This document shows positions 1-7,918 of a DNA stretch of 64,000 nucleotides, piece after piece; the stretch's first letter is position 1; each line of letters begins with the position of its first letter. Position numbers and translations under genes: made by a program. A model generated the notes under the pieces. That model was given only the letters and a program-made list of their open reading frames with translations. It ran no database searches and was not told the DNA's origin. The DNA comes from JAOUGY01 sp963792365 (GTDB taxonomy: Bacteria; Actinomycetota; Acidimicrobiia; Spongiisociales; ZC4RG35): the NCBI GenBank assembly GCA_963792365.1, contig CAWBVW010000001.1, positions 434,001 to 498,000 of the forward strand. Reading direction: 5' to 3'.

Positions 1-210
1 GTCGAACGCTTCAACGCCCTGTTGTTCCCGCCCCAGGCCGCGATCCTGTCGGCCGGATCGATCGCCATGCGTCCCGTCGCCACCTTCGACGGTGCTCTCA
101 AGGCAGCGCTCACGTGCGAGGTCGGCCTCACGGTCGATCACCGTGTCGCCGACGGGGCCGATGGAGCCCGCCTGCTCGACACGTTCGCATCCCTGGTCGA
201 GAACCCGTGA
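1..210 (+). CDS. 2-oxoacid dehydrogenase E2 acyltransferase, C-terminal end (5' partial)
   Basis: The window opens inside this gene and 69 residues of its C-terminal catalytic core are visible. The stretch DHRVADGADGA matches the active-site signature of dihydrolipoamide acyltransferases, whose His transfers the acyl group from lipoyl-lysine to CoA in the cytoplasmic dehydrogenase complex. The lipoyl and subunit-binding domains lie outside the window, so substrate (pyruvate, branched-chain 2-oxoacid or acetoin) cannot be assigned. The next gene, ptsI, is convergent. The fused E1 gene at 45684-47777 could be a partner in principle, but it is 45 kb away and nothing here links them. Confidence 0.9.
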   Translation, partial: VERFNALLFPPQAAILSAGSIAMRPVATFDGALKAALTCEVGLTVDHRVADGADGARLLDTFASLVENP

Positions 211-487
211 GTCGCTGACCGGCTCGGAGCCGGCCTCGGGAGCTCGACGACTCGGCCATCGTGGTCATCGAAGCCCAACCCGAAGGAACGGAGGAGAACA
301 ACTCGTGACTATCCGGCCCGCGGCGGGCCAGCGGAGTTGTGACCGACCGTACGACGGGGGTTGCAGGGTCCCCCTCCCGAGCCGCCCGAGCGCGCGAAGC
401 ATCGTGGTCGTCGGTGTAGTACCTGGCTGAGCGGGATGTCCCTCTCAGGCACGGAAGGTCCGCTCTTGCATGACCGCGCCGTCGAAC
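211..487. other. Convergent intergenic region between E2 gene and ptsI
   Basis: This 277-bp stretch separates two genes that end towards each other. I see no convincing gene in it. It holds short inverted repeats, including a tight one at 220-234 and a GGGGG...CCCCC pair near 356-385, either of which could help end transcription, but neither is followed by a T tract. I cannot assign a terminator with confidence. Confidence 0.4.
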
Positions 488-2191
488 TCAGTCTTCGCTG
501 AGTATCTCCCGCACCTTCTCGGGGGATGTCGCCGCAAGGCACCGCATCGCCAGTGCCTTGCTGTCGTCGGCGGACAGGGTCCGCACTCGTTCTTTCACGA
601 GCGGTATCGCCGGCGGATTCATCGACCACTCGTCCAGTCCCAATCCCAAGAGCACGGGGGCTGCGACAGGATCACCCGCGAGCTCCCCGCACAGTCCCAC
701 CCACTTCCCGTGGGCATGCGCCGCCTCGATGACCTGCGCGATGAGCCGCAGCACCGCCGGGTGCAGCGCATCGGCCATCGAAGCCACGGCCGGGTTCGTC
801 CGATCGACCGCCAGGGTGTACTGGGTGAGGTCGTTGGTGCCGATCGAGAAGAAATCGACGTGAGGAGCCAACAGGTCGGCTGTGACCGCCGCCGAGGGCA
901 CCTCGATCATGATCCCGATCTCGAACGAGTGGGCTCGCTCCTTGCCCTCTGCGTCGAGGCCCCGCTTGGCTTCGTCGACGGCGGCACGCGTGGCCGCTAT
1001 CTCCGAGAGCGAGGCCACCATCGGGAACATCAGCTTGAGGTTGGCCCCCACGGCGGCCCGCAAGAGCGCACGGAGTTGAGTCTGGAACAAGTCGGGTACG
1101 TCGAGGGTCAACCTGACGCCACGCTTGCCGAGGAACGGGTTGAGCTCTTCGCCCATCTCGATGCCCGGGACGTTCTTGTCACCGCCGACATCGAGCGTGC
1201 GCACGACGACCGGCCGATCCCCGAACACTTCGAACACCTGACGATACGTCTCGTATTGCTCGTCTTCTGTCGGGGCGGCACCGCGGTCGATGAAGAGAAA
1301 CTCCGTGCGGAACAACCCGACCCCTTCCGCGCCCAGGTCGTGGGCCCGCTGGGCGTCGGCGGCGTTCCCGATGTTTGCGACGACCTCGATCTGTACGCCA
1401 TCGGCGGAGATGGCCGGCTCCGAGGCGTGAACCTCGGCTTCCCGGCGAACGCGGAGCTCGGCGGCCCGACGGTCTTCGAGTGCGTGGAGTGTGGGGGCAT
1501 CAGGATCGACCCAGACGGTTCCCCCATGCCCATCCACGGCCAGCATCGACCCGGTGTTGATCTCGGCTCCGCCTACGCCGATCACCGCCGGAATACCGAG
1601 GCTCCGGGCGAGAATCGCAGTGTGCGACGTGGGGCTTCCGATCTCGGTGACGAACGCCAGCGCGATCCCTGGCGGGATCGTGACTGTTTCGGAGGGAGTG
1701 AGATCATTGGCGACGATCACGGCAGGCTCGGACAGATGCTGGAATCCGGCGTCTCCCAGGCCGAGCAGCTGCCGAACCAGCTGGGACCCGATGTCCCTCA
1801 GATCTGCGGCCCTGGCAGCGAAGTACTCGTCGCCGATGTCCTCGAACTCCGTCGAGAGTCGATCGGTCACCTGTGCCACGGCGGCTTCCGCACACAGACT
1901 GTCGTCTCGGACCAGGGCGAGAGCGTCACCTGAGAACGACGGATCGTCGAGGAACATCCGATGGGCCTCGAAGATCTCGCCGACGTCTGCCCCGGCACCC
2001 GCGACCGCATGAGCCTCCAGCTCCTCGAGCCGGGTCATCGTCGAGGCGATGGCCGATTCGAGGCGCTTGACCTCGGCGTCGACGTCGTTCACCCGGCGAG
2101 CGTGGATCTCAGGAAGCACAGGTCGGTAGACCAACGCCGGGCCGATGGCGATGCCGGGCGAGGCACCAATCCCGTGCAGACGCGTGGGCAT
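488..2191 (-). CDS. ptsI: PTS enzyme I (phosphoenolpyruvate-protein phosphotransferase)
   Basis: This is enzyme I of the phosphotransferase system, the cytoplasmic enzyme that takes phosphate from phosphoenolpyruvate and passes it to HPr. At 567 aa it is full length (E. coli PtsI is 575 aa). The phosphohistidine loop GSPTSHTAILARSLGIPAV places the active His at residue 190. The C-terminal PEP-binding barrel shows IGIMIEVPSAA, FFSIGTNDLTQYTLAVDR and a late Cys in GLCGELAGDP. It is the last gene of the operon, 3 bp after HPr, so these general PTS proteins are made together with one particular set of EII proteins. All key residues appear intact. Confidence 0.96.
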   Translation of the reverse strand: MPTRLHGIGASPGIAIGPALVYRPVLPEIHARRVNDVDAEVKRLESAIASTMTRLEELEAHAVAGAGADVGEIFEAHRMFLDDPSFSGDALALVRDDSLCAEAAVAQVTDRLSTEFEDIGDEYFAARAADLRDIGSQLVRQLLGLGDAGFQHLSEPAVIVANDLTPSETVTIPPGIALAFVTEIGSPTSHTAILARSLGIPAVIGVGGAEINTGSMLAVDGHGGTVWVDPDAPTLHALEDRRAAELRVRREAEVHASEPAISADGVQIEVVANIGNAADAQRAHDLGAEGVGLFRTEFLFIDRGAAPTEDEQYETYRQVFEVFGDRPVVVRTLDVGGDKNVPGIEMGEELNPFLGKRGVRLTLDVPDLFQTQLRALLRAAVGANLKLMFPMVASLSEIAATRAAVDEAKRGLDAEGKERAHSFEIGIMIEVPSAAVTADLLAPHVDFFSIGTNDLTQYTLAVDRTNPAVASMADALHPAVLRLIAQVIEAAHAHGKWVGLCGELAGDPVAAPVLLGLGLDEWSMNPPAIPLVKERVRTLSADDSKALAMRCLAATSPEKVREILSED

Positions 2192-2194
2192 CGT

Positions 2195-2467
2195 CTACTC
2201 GCCGAAGTTCGACCGGATCAACCCGACGAGCGCTTCGACGGCATCCACCTCGTCTGGGCCTTCGGCGGTGATACGCACCTCGTGGCCCTGGCCGACCGCC
2301 GCCTTGAAGATCTGAACGAGGCTCTTCGCGTCCGCTGGGTCGGACCCACGCGTGATATTGGCGATGGTGATCGCACTTTCGAACCCCTTCGCCGCCTTCA
2401 CGAAACTCGCGGCCGGTCGGGCATGAAGGCCTACCTCATGCTCGACCACGATGGTCGCTTCAGCCAT
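2195..2467 (-). CDS. ptsH: Phosphocarrier protein HPr
   Basis: A 90-aa HPr, the small cytoplasmic protein that carries phosphate from enzyme I to EIIA. The site GLHARPAA places the phosphorylated His at residue 15, as in classical HPr. The second conserved region, DAKSLVQIF, keeps a Ser (residue 50) where Firmicute HPr is phosphorylated by HPr kinase; no such kinase is seen in this window, so the meaning of that Ser is open. The start overlaps the end of the aldolase-like gene by 8 bp, and ptsI follows after 3 bp, indicating co-transcription and probable translational coupling. Confidence 0.95.
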   Translation of the reverse strand: MAEATIVVEHEVGLHARPAASFVKAAKGFESAITIANITRGSDPADAKSLVQIFKAAVGQGHEVRITAEGPDEVDAVEALVGLIRSNFGE

Positions 2468-3074
2468 GGTTCCTCCTCAAGCTGTATCCGATGACGGTGA
2501 TTCGTGCCAAGGTTTCCGCTGCCTCCAGACGGCCGAGAGCGTCCAAGACGTCGTCGTGAGTCGCGACGACCCCTCGGCCTTCCAGAACCGTGAGCCCCGA
2601 TCGCACGTCGTCGACGGAGGCTGCGATGGTCACTTCGCCGATCCGGTCGGCGAGATCCGACACCACCGGCACGAGCTCACCACCACCGGCGAAGAGTGCA
2701 AGCAGATTCGGGGGAAACGCGTAGACGGCAGCGTTGGAGCCTGCCCTCAGGCCGGCGAGTGAAGGACTGGAGCGGTCCGAAAGATCGACCGTCTCGAGAC
2801 TGCGGTTGTCGATTGCGCCGAGGTCGATCCCGGCAAGCGTGACACTGGCTTTGGTGTCGCTTCTACGAACGGCGATCGAACCGGCCGCCGGTGGAGAGAG
2901 ACCACCGTCGACGAGCCGTTGGCCCACCTGTCGGATCGCCGCCACTTCCTCCCGAGCCGACGGCGCCGAGTACAAGAATTCATCGGCCACACGCTGGGTG
3001 CGCCGAGGCTGCATCTTCATGGCGCGTTCGACGGAGCCGCGCATGAGTCGATCGAACACGCCGCCTCCTGTCAT
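2460..3074 (-). CDS. Class II aldolase/adducin-like protein lacking metal ligands
   Basis: A 204-aa protein whose frame follows the class II (zinc) aldolase fold: GLSPPAAGSIAVR matches the family's early GNxSxR region, VTLAGIDLGAI the next strand and loop, and VLDALGRLEAAETLARI the C-terminal helix. The zinc-binding residues are gone. The HTH triad of true aldolases aligns with YAF (residues 118-120) and the later NHG with GRG (166-168). The start is an ATGA overlap with the SAF dehydrogenase stop, in line with the operon's style. Family membership is from pattern recognition and is moderately sure; catalytic aldolase activity is unlikely, so it may be a binding or regulatory partner, or use another chemistry. 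Confidence 0.65.
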   Translation of the reverse strand: MTGGGVFDRLMRGSVERAMKMQPRRTQRVADEFLYSAPSAREEVAAIRQVGQRLVDGGLSPPAAGSIAVRRSDTKASVTLAGIDLGAIDNRSLETVDLSDRSSPSLAGLRAGSNAAVYAFPPNLLALFAGGGELVPVVSDLADRIGEVTIAASVDDVRSGLTVLEGRGVVATHDDVLDALGRLEAAETLARITVIGYSLRRNHG

Positions 3075-4351
3075 CCGACGTCGAGGTCCTGCAGGCGACG
3101 AAGGTGAACGATCATCTGGCTGTCGTCGACATCGACGTCGTCGTAGGTGACCGGCTGGCCGACCTCGATCGATCGCTTCACGACTGACCCTGGCGCCAAT
3201 CCGAGCGGAAGAAGGTTCTGCTTGCGGGCCTCGGCAGCGCTCTCGATCATCCCGTACACGGCGAACCCACCCAGGCTGTCGATGGTCTCGCCGGCCTCCA
3301 AAGGCTTCTTGGCATAGGTGACGGTCTCTGCCGTCGGCGCGTTGTCGGTGGCGACGGTGGTGTCCCCATAGATCGCGGCCCGGGCGATCGAGATCGGAGT
3401 TTCGAGGCTCGTCAGATGATATGGGCGATACAGCGCCCAGTACGGGCCCGGTCCCATCGAGAGGTATTTCAGATCGCGCACGAGCTTGGGATGCTCGGTG
3501 GTGAAGACGACGAAAACACCCGGAGCAATGCCCCGGCCGTATTCGACTCGTTTGGTACCGCTGAGGATTCCGCCGTCTGCACGGGGCGAGTAGACCTCGG
3601 CGAGTTGTTTCGGCGTGACCTCTGGGCCATGCATGCCCGGCACGTCGGGTACGAACCCCACCGCATTGGCGAACGAGGTCATCTCGACCATGGTCTTCGT
3701 GCCGTCCACGAAGCTCGCCAACATCTTGGGGTTCATCTGTTGAGCTGCGGCCTTTTCGGCAACGGTGTCGGGGTTGCCGGTCCGGTCGAGTGGGTTGTTC
3801 TTGCCCTTGCCGGCGCAGACGACGTCGAAGCCGAGGCTGATCGCGAAGTCGTACAGCTCCATCGTCGAGCCAGGTTCGTCGCCGGCGGTGAGCGTGTACA
3901 CCACACCGGCGGCGTTGGCCATGCGGCGCAGCACCCACCCCACCGTGGCATCGGTCTCCACGTTCATCTGCAACACGTGCTTGCGGGCGAGGATCGCCTC
4001 ATACGACACGCGGGCCCCGACCTCGGGGATTCCTGTCGCCTCGACGGTGACATCGATCGGACCGATCCACGCGGTCGCCGGGTTCGTCGATGCCACCCGC
4101 TTGCCCGACTCCGTGGCTGATGTCGCCACGTCGGGGTCGTCGGTCTCGACGATGTCCGAGTCGGGGACACCGGCCGACCGGAGCACGTCGAGGGCTCTTC
4201 CCGGGACCACGTCCGCAACGACGAAGCCGCGCATACCCAGCATGATCTCCATTTGGGCGACCAAGCCCTCCCCCATCTGACCGGCACCCACGAGACCGAC
4301 CTTGAGGATCTCGCCACGATCGTGTCGGGCTTTGAGAACTGGAAACAACAT
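3071..4351 (-). CDS. NAD(P)-dependent oxidoreductase with C-terminal SAF domain (homoserine dehydrogenase-like)
   Basis: A 426-aa cytoplasmic protein. Residues from about 15 form a Rossmann fold with the dinucleotide motif VGLVGAGQMGEG. The middle resembles homoserine dehydrogenase (lysines in AGKGKNNP and FVDGTKTMVEM), and the last ~90 residues form a SAF domain. This corresponds to the COG4091-type predicted dehydrogenases, whose substrates are poorly defined. The start is the ATG at 4351 that overlaps the EIIA stop as ATGA; upstream sequence in the same frame is antisense-like and was not used. It takes the place that SrlD, a short-chain sorbitol-6-phosphate dehydrogenase, holds in enteric sorbitol operons, so it probably oxidises the phosphorylated product of this PTS. 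That role is inferred. Confidence 0.85.
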   Translation of the reverse strand: MLFPVLKARHDRGEILKVGLVGAGQMGEGLVAQMEIMLGMRGFVVADVVPGRALDVLRSAGVPDSDIVETDDPDVATSATESGKRVASTNPATAWIGPIDVTVEATGIPEVGARVSYEAILARKHVLQMNVETDATVGWVLRRMANAAGVVYTLTAGDEPGSTMELYDFAISLGFDVVCAGKGKNNPLDRTGNPDTVAEKAAAQQMNPKMLASFVDGTKTMVEMTSFANAVGFVPDVPGMHGPEVTPKQLAEVYSPRADGGILSGTKRVEYGRGIAPGVFVVFTTEHPKLVRDLKYLSMGPGPYWALYRPYHLTSLETPISIARAAIYGDTTVATDNAPTAETVTYAKKPLEAGETIDSLGGFAVYGMIESAAEARKQNLLPLGLAPGSVVKRSIEVGQPVTYDDVDVDDSQMIVHLRRLQDLDVG

Positions 4352-4773
4352 CACGTACCCCCTGCAACGATCGATATCTGTGTTCCGACGGCGAGGATCG
4401 GGGCCTCGACAGCCGGAAGGCTCACATCTCCCGGGAGCTCCGGCTCGGTGAGCCCGTTGAACTTGACGACGAGATGGCCGAGACTGCCGAGGTTCTCGTT
4501 GGCGACGGGGCCTACGCAAAGCACGGGGAACTCCCGATCGTCGATTCGGACGGTGTCACCGACCTCGACGGGTTCGGCGAGGTCTGCGTCGGCGGTGATG
4601 ATGGCGAACTCGTGGAGTTCCTCGGGAGCCTGGGGACCAAAGAACACGAGGATCCCCTCCGCTGCGAACTCGGCTGCCATCTCGCCGACACTCGCAACCG
4701 TGGTCTGGTACTTGACTGTGGAAGGTTCGCGGGGACCCGCCGAGGCGGGCCCCCGCTCTGGGATCGACGTCAC
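4351..4773 (-). CDS. srlB: PTS glucitol/sorbitol-type EIIA, phospho-His replaced
   Basis: A 140-aa EIIA of the glucitol/sorbitol (Gut) family, close to E. coli SrlB in length and sequence: YQTTVASVG near the start, FPVLCVGPVANENLGSLGH, and FNGLTEPELPGDV. The start is a GTG forming a GTGA overlap with the EIIB stop. In E. coli SrlB the phosphate is carried by His-43 in the segment CFIHCH. The aligned segment here is AIITAD, so Thr-60 stands at the phosphorylation site and no His is near except His-54, six residues earlier. Either His-54 has taken over, another EIIA supplies phosphate, or the protein is not a phosphocarrier. Family call is firm; function is open. Confidence 0.88.
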   Translation of the reverse strand: MTSIPERGPASAGPREPSTVKYQTTVASVGEMAAEFAAEGILVFFGPQAPEELHEFAIITADADLAEPVEVGDTVRIDDREFPVLCVGPVANENLGSLGHLVVKFNGLTEPELPGDVSLPAVEAPILAVGTQISIVAGGT

Positions 4774-5309
4774 TCGATCACTTCGACGTCGGTGACTCCC
4801 GTTCCGGACACGAAGTTCTCCTCGTTGATGAACCTCATGAGTGGTCCGGACGGGCTGGCTCCGTGCACATCGACGGTGAGCACACCCTTCATCGGGTAGA
4901 CCCCGATGCGGGCGGTACCGCCGCAGTCGATCACCGCACATGCGATCTCGCTGAAGTTCGCCTTCGACTTGAACCCATCGAACGGCTTTCCTCCGGTGAG
5001 ATCGGCGATGCGTTGGGCAACCGGATGAATGCCACCGCCTGTCACCGAGTAGATGAGGTCGCAGCCGGGCTTGGGCTCGATGACGAGCCCGTCGCCCCAT
5101 CCTCGGACGCCCGGCTTCACGCGCACTTTCCGGTACTCGCCGGATGGCGGCGCCTCGACCTCCGTGGACTCGACGGCCACTTCGGAGTCGTCGCCGACGT
5201 CGGTCGCATCGACTGCCTCTTCGGCGGTCGCGGCGACCTGTTCGGCGGCCGCTTCCACGGCCTCCGAGGCGTCCTCGGCTTTCTTCTTGAATCGGTCGAA
5301 CAGTGCCAT
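4770..5309 (-). CDS. PTS glucitol/sorbitol-type EIIB, separate protein with acidic N-terminal extension
   Basis: A 179-aa protein. Residues from about 58 match the EIIB domain that in E. coli forms the N-terminus of SrlE: GVRGWGDGLVIEPKPG, LTGGKPFDGF and the phosphocysteine site AVIDCGGTARIGVYP, with Cys-129 the expected phosphate acceptor that delivers it to the incoming polyol. Residues 1-57 are an extra Ala/Glu/Asp-rich stretch starting with a short basic amphipathic segment (FDRFKKKAEDA), unlike E. coli. Here EIIB and the second EIIC half are separate genes, in reverse order to the SrlE fusion. The gene overlaps EIIA by 4 bp and lies 22 bp after the EIIC2 gene. Confidence 0.9.
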   Translation of the reverse strand: MALFDRFKKKAEDASEAVEAAAEQVAATAEEAVDATDVGDDSEVAVESTEVEAPPSGEYRKVRVKPGVRGWGDGLVIEPKPGCDLIYSVTGGGIHPVAQRIADLTGGKPFDGFKSKANFSEIACAVIDCGGTARIGVYPMKGVLTVDVHGASPSGPLMRFINEENFVSGTGVTDVEVIE

Positions 5310-5331
5310 GCCGGCAATACCTCCTACTCGC

Positions 5332-5865
5332 TCAGCTGGAATACAGGCCAGCGCTGAACACCCAGGCGATGAGCACGGCGATCGGGCCCGTGATCATCCG
5401 GCTGAACAGCACGGCCGGTACCCCTACCTCCACAGTCTCGGGCTCTGCTTCTCCCAATGCCAAGCCCACCGGGATGAAGTCACATCCCACCTGCGGGTTG
5501 ATGGCCCACAGCGCGACGAGCGCCAAGCTCGGGGGGATGTTGCCTTCGCCGATCTGCGTGCCGATGAGCACACCGATCACCTGGGCGATCACCGCACCCG
5601 GCCCCAAGAGTGGAGACAGGATCGGCAGACCGATGATGATCGACAGGATCAACAGGCCGATCACATTGTCGGCGAGACCGGTGAGTTGCTCCGCAAACCA
5701 GTTGCCGAACCCCGTCTCGAGGATGAGGCCGATCACGAAGGCGATGAACGCCATGAACGGCAGGATGTTCTTGATGACCTGGTCGATCGTTTCTCGACCG
5801 GCCTGGTAGAGAACGCCGACGACCCTGCCGACGCCCTTCCCTACACGAGTCAGAACTGCAGTCAT
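5332..5865 (-). CDS. PTS glucitol/sorbitol-type EIIC, second half (SrlE C-terminal part)
   Basis: A 177-aa membrane protein that matches the membrane part of E. coli SrlE: FQ/YQAGRETIDQVIKNILPFMAFIA-like start, then LLGPGAVIAQVIGVLIG, GNIPPSLAL and VGCDFIPVGLALGEA. About four to five hydrophobic segments are visible. With the SrlA-like protein encoded just upstream it should form the membrane channel for the polyol. In E. coli this region is fused behind EIIB; here it stands alone, 22 bp upstream of EIIB. The start codon is preceded on the minus strand by a purine-rich ribosome-binding site within the 22 bp after srlA. Confidence 0.92.
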   Translation of the reverse strand: MTAVLTRVGKGVGRVVGVLYQAGRETIDQVIKNILPFMAFIAFVIGLILETGFGNWFAEQLTGLADNVIGLLILSIIIGLPILSPLLGPGAVIAQVIGVLIGTQIGEGNIPPSLALVALWAINPQVGCDFIPVGLALGEAEPETVEVGVPAVLFSRMITGPIAVLIAWVFSAGLYSS

Positions 5866-5887
5866 ATCTGGTGTCCTTCCTCTCGGA

Positions 5888-6433
5888 TCAGGCGGCGGCC
5901 TTGGCCTGACGGGCCCACATGATGGCCGTCAGACGTTCGGTCACGAGTCCGCGGATGTAGATGACGATGAAGCCGGTGATCAGGTAGCGGACGGCCAACT
6001 GGCTGAGCTCCAGACCGAGTGTCTCGATGCCGGTTGCGATCCCGAGCCACACGAACAGCTCTCCCGGGTTGACATGCGGGAAAATGCCGAGCGGCGGGTG
6101 CACCATCGACACTGCCGAGTCGTAGAACGCCGGCTTGTACTTCTCGGGCAGGAACTGCCCGTTGGTGTACGCCATCGGGTTGGTCAGGAAGAACACCGAG
6201 ATGAACGGCCAGATCAGGTAACGAATCGGGGTGTAGGCGAAGCCTTCGCGGCCCGCCCATTCTCCGAATTTGTTGACCCGATCGGGGCCGATCCAGGCGA
6301 TCAACGCGTTGACGGCGGTCAACAGCACGATCAGGGTGGGAATGATCCCAGCGACCAGATCGACGAATACCCCACCGCCTGTCTGGAATATCGTGATGAA
6401 CTCTTCGGCCCATGAGGCCAATGTGTCGAGCAT
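5888..6433 (-). CDS. srlA: PTS glucitol/sorbitol-type EIIC, first half (SrlA-like)
   Basis: A 181-aa membrane protein collinear with E. coli SrlA (187 aa): FQTGGGVFVDLVAGIIPTLI, VNALIAWIG, FLTNPMAY, QFLPEKYKPAFYDSA and FPHVNPGELFVWLGIATG. It forms the polyol transport channel together with the EIIC2 protein encoded next. A clear ribosome-binding site (GGAGGAGGAGAG) sits just before the start. An 85-bp gap separates it from gutM, the largest gap within the operon, so an internal promoter is possible but none was identified. Confidence 0.94.
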   Translation of the reverse strand: MLDTLASWAEEFITIFQTGGGVFVDLVAGIIPTLIVLLTAVNALIAWIGPDRVNKFGEWAGREGFAYTPIRYLIWPFISVFFLTNPMAYTNGQFLPEKYKPAFYDSAVSMVHPPLGIFPHVNPGELFVWLGIATGIETLGLELSQLAVRYLITGFIVIYIRGLVTERLTAIMWARQAKAAA

Positions 6434-6518
6434 GTGTCTCTCTCCTCCTCCGGGGGACGGGTCGGCACGGGGGGCCGCTCACGCGAGCTACACCGTGCAA
6501 TGGGGTGCAAACGTCAGG

Positions 6519-6947
6519 TCATCCCACCTCCTCGTCCCCGCGCGTGGCGGCGGCCGCATCCTTGGCGAGCTTCTTGCGGATGAAACCGGCGGCGTGGTCG
6601 AGCGAAGCCCAGGTCTTGGCCGAAACGCCTCCAGGCGGCTCACCTCGTCCGATGTCGGAGATCGACATCCCCACCACCTCGGGGACCGGCTTCGAGCCTG
6701 CGAACACAGTCCACCCTCCGAGCTGCTCGGCCGCGACGACCCGGTCGTCGGCGTCGGTGACCAATGTCGTGTAGATCTTCTTGCGATACGTCGTGCCGGC
6801 CAGACCAATGGCCATGTGCGTTCCCATCCGACGCAGCTCTTGGCTCTTCTTGTTGTAGCGGCGCATCTGCTGGGACGACAGGTAGATCTGAAGAAGCCAG
6901 GCCCCAGCCAGCAGCACGACCACGGTCACCGAGATCCGGTCCATCAC
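6519..6947 (-). CDS. gutM: GutM-like membrane-anchored activator protein
   Basis: A 142-aa protein with one N-terminal membrane helix (residues about 6-22) followed by a soluble part, in length and layout like GutM (119 aa in E. coli), the glucitol operon activator. Middle segment YRKKIYTTLVTDADDRVVAAEQLGGWTVFAG split across two conserved blocks supports the family. The start is either the GTG at 6947, giving a GTGA overlap with the regulator's stop, or the ATG three bases further in. It lies directly after the SorC-type regulator, so the two probably act together on this operon; in E. coli gutM likewise neighbours the repressor gene. Confidence 0.82.
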   Translation of the reverse strand: MMDRISVTVVVLLAGAWLLQIYLSSQQMRRYNKKSQELRRMGTHMAIGLAGTTYRKKIYTTLVTDADDRVVAAEQLGGWTVFAGSKPVPEVVGMSISDIGRGEPPGGVSAKTWASLDHAAGFIRKKLAKDAAAATRGDEEVG

Positions 6948-7918
6948 TTCACCTCCATGAGCTCGTCGGAATCCTGCATGGCGAGGGCGGCTTGGGCACT
7001 GGTGGCATCGGTGACGAGCACGTCGACGCGCTTGGCCCTCAGCACCGCCGTGATCGCAGTGGCCTTGCCGGCTCCACCCGCCACGCCGATCACCGTGTCG
7101 ATTCCCGCCAACCGGTCGGGATGGAGTGCGACCACACGTTCGTTCTCAGGCACGTCGAGCACTTCTCCGCGGTCGTTGATCAGGAATCCCATCAGGTCAC
7201 CGACCACACCGACATCCCGCAATCGGCCGATGGTCGACTGGTCGAAATACCCGGCCCGAACCAAACCGGAGAGTGACGAGTCGATACTGCCGATGCCGGT
7301 GACGGCCACAGCGGACGTGGAGGCCATCCGGAGCGTGGTGGAGATCGTGCGATCCGACAGCAGTGAGTGAGCGGCCTCGGGGCGGTCGACGATGAGCGGT
7401 GCCGCCATCGACCGGAAGTCGCCATTGAGCTTCGAGGCGAGTGTGCGAGCGAGGTCGGCGCCGTCCACACTGGGATCGCCGTCGCCGACCGAGCCCATCA
7501 CCTGGAGCACCATGACGTCCTGGAGCTGGACCTCGGGCATCGCCCTCACCATCGAATGGAGAGCGGCCCCCCAGCCCACGGTCACCGTCATACCGGACCT
7601 GAGCCGACTCTGGAGGGCCCTGGCCCCGAGCCGCCCGAGACGACGCAGCATGGCCTCGTTGTCTCCGGCGCCAGCGAGCACATGGGCCTCGGTCAACCCG
7701 AACGCGTCTCTCAGTTCGTCAGCGAGAACGCTGTCGGTGCGGAGCGGGAAGCGGACCCGGATCTGAACCAGGCCGGCATCCCGCGCCTCGGTGAGGAGCC
7801 GGGAGACCATGGATCGTGACTTGCCGATTCGCCGTGCGATCTCTGCCTGATCCATGTCGTCTTCGTAATACCAAGCAGCTACCTGACCCAAGAACTCCAA
7901 CCTGTCTTCCTCGTTCAT
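6944..7918 (-). CDS. SorC-family transcriptional regulator
   Basis: A 324-aa sugar-sensing DNA-binding protein. Residues about 22-50 form a helix-turn-helix (AEIARRIGKSRSMVSRLLTE), and the rest is the SorC sugar-phosphate-binding domain, with VTVGWGAALHSMVRAM, VTGIGSIDSSLS and VIGVAGGAGKATAI. It is the first gene of the PTS operon and overlaps gutM by a few bases, so it is autoregulated with the operon if it binds upstream. The 185-bp divergent region in front of it holds three perfect inverted repeats, the one at 8007-8024 being the best operator candidate. The effector is probably a phosphorylated polyol or sugar, by family. Confidence 0.93.
   Translation of the reverse strand: MNEEDRLEFLGQVAAWYYEDDMDQAEIARRIGKSRSMVSRLLTEARDAGLVQIRVRFPLRTDSVLADELRDAFGLTEAHVLAGAGDNEAMLRRLGRLGARALQSRLRSGMTVTVGWGAALHSMVRAMPEVQLQDVMVLQVMGSVGDGDPSVDGADLARTLASKLNGDFRSMAAPLIVDRPEAAHSLLSDRTISTTLRMASTSAVAVTGIGSIDSSLSGLVRAGYFDQSTIGRLRDVGVVGDLMGFLINDRGEVLDVPENERVVALHPDRLAGIDTVIGVAGGAGKATAITAVLRAKRVDVLVTDATSAQAALAMQDSDELMEVK

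Noticed and set aside
470..1933. Long open frame antisense to ptsI
   Set aside because: EI motifs on the other strand are complete; this frame has no recognisable domain and an Arg/Gly/Asp-rich make-up typical of antisense frames in high-GC DNA.
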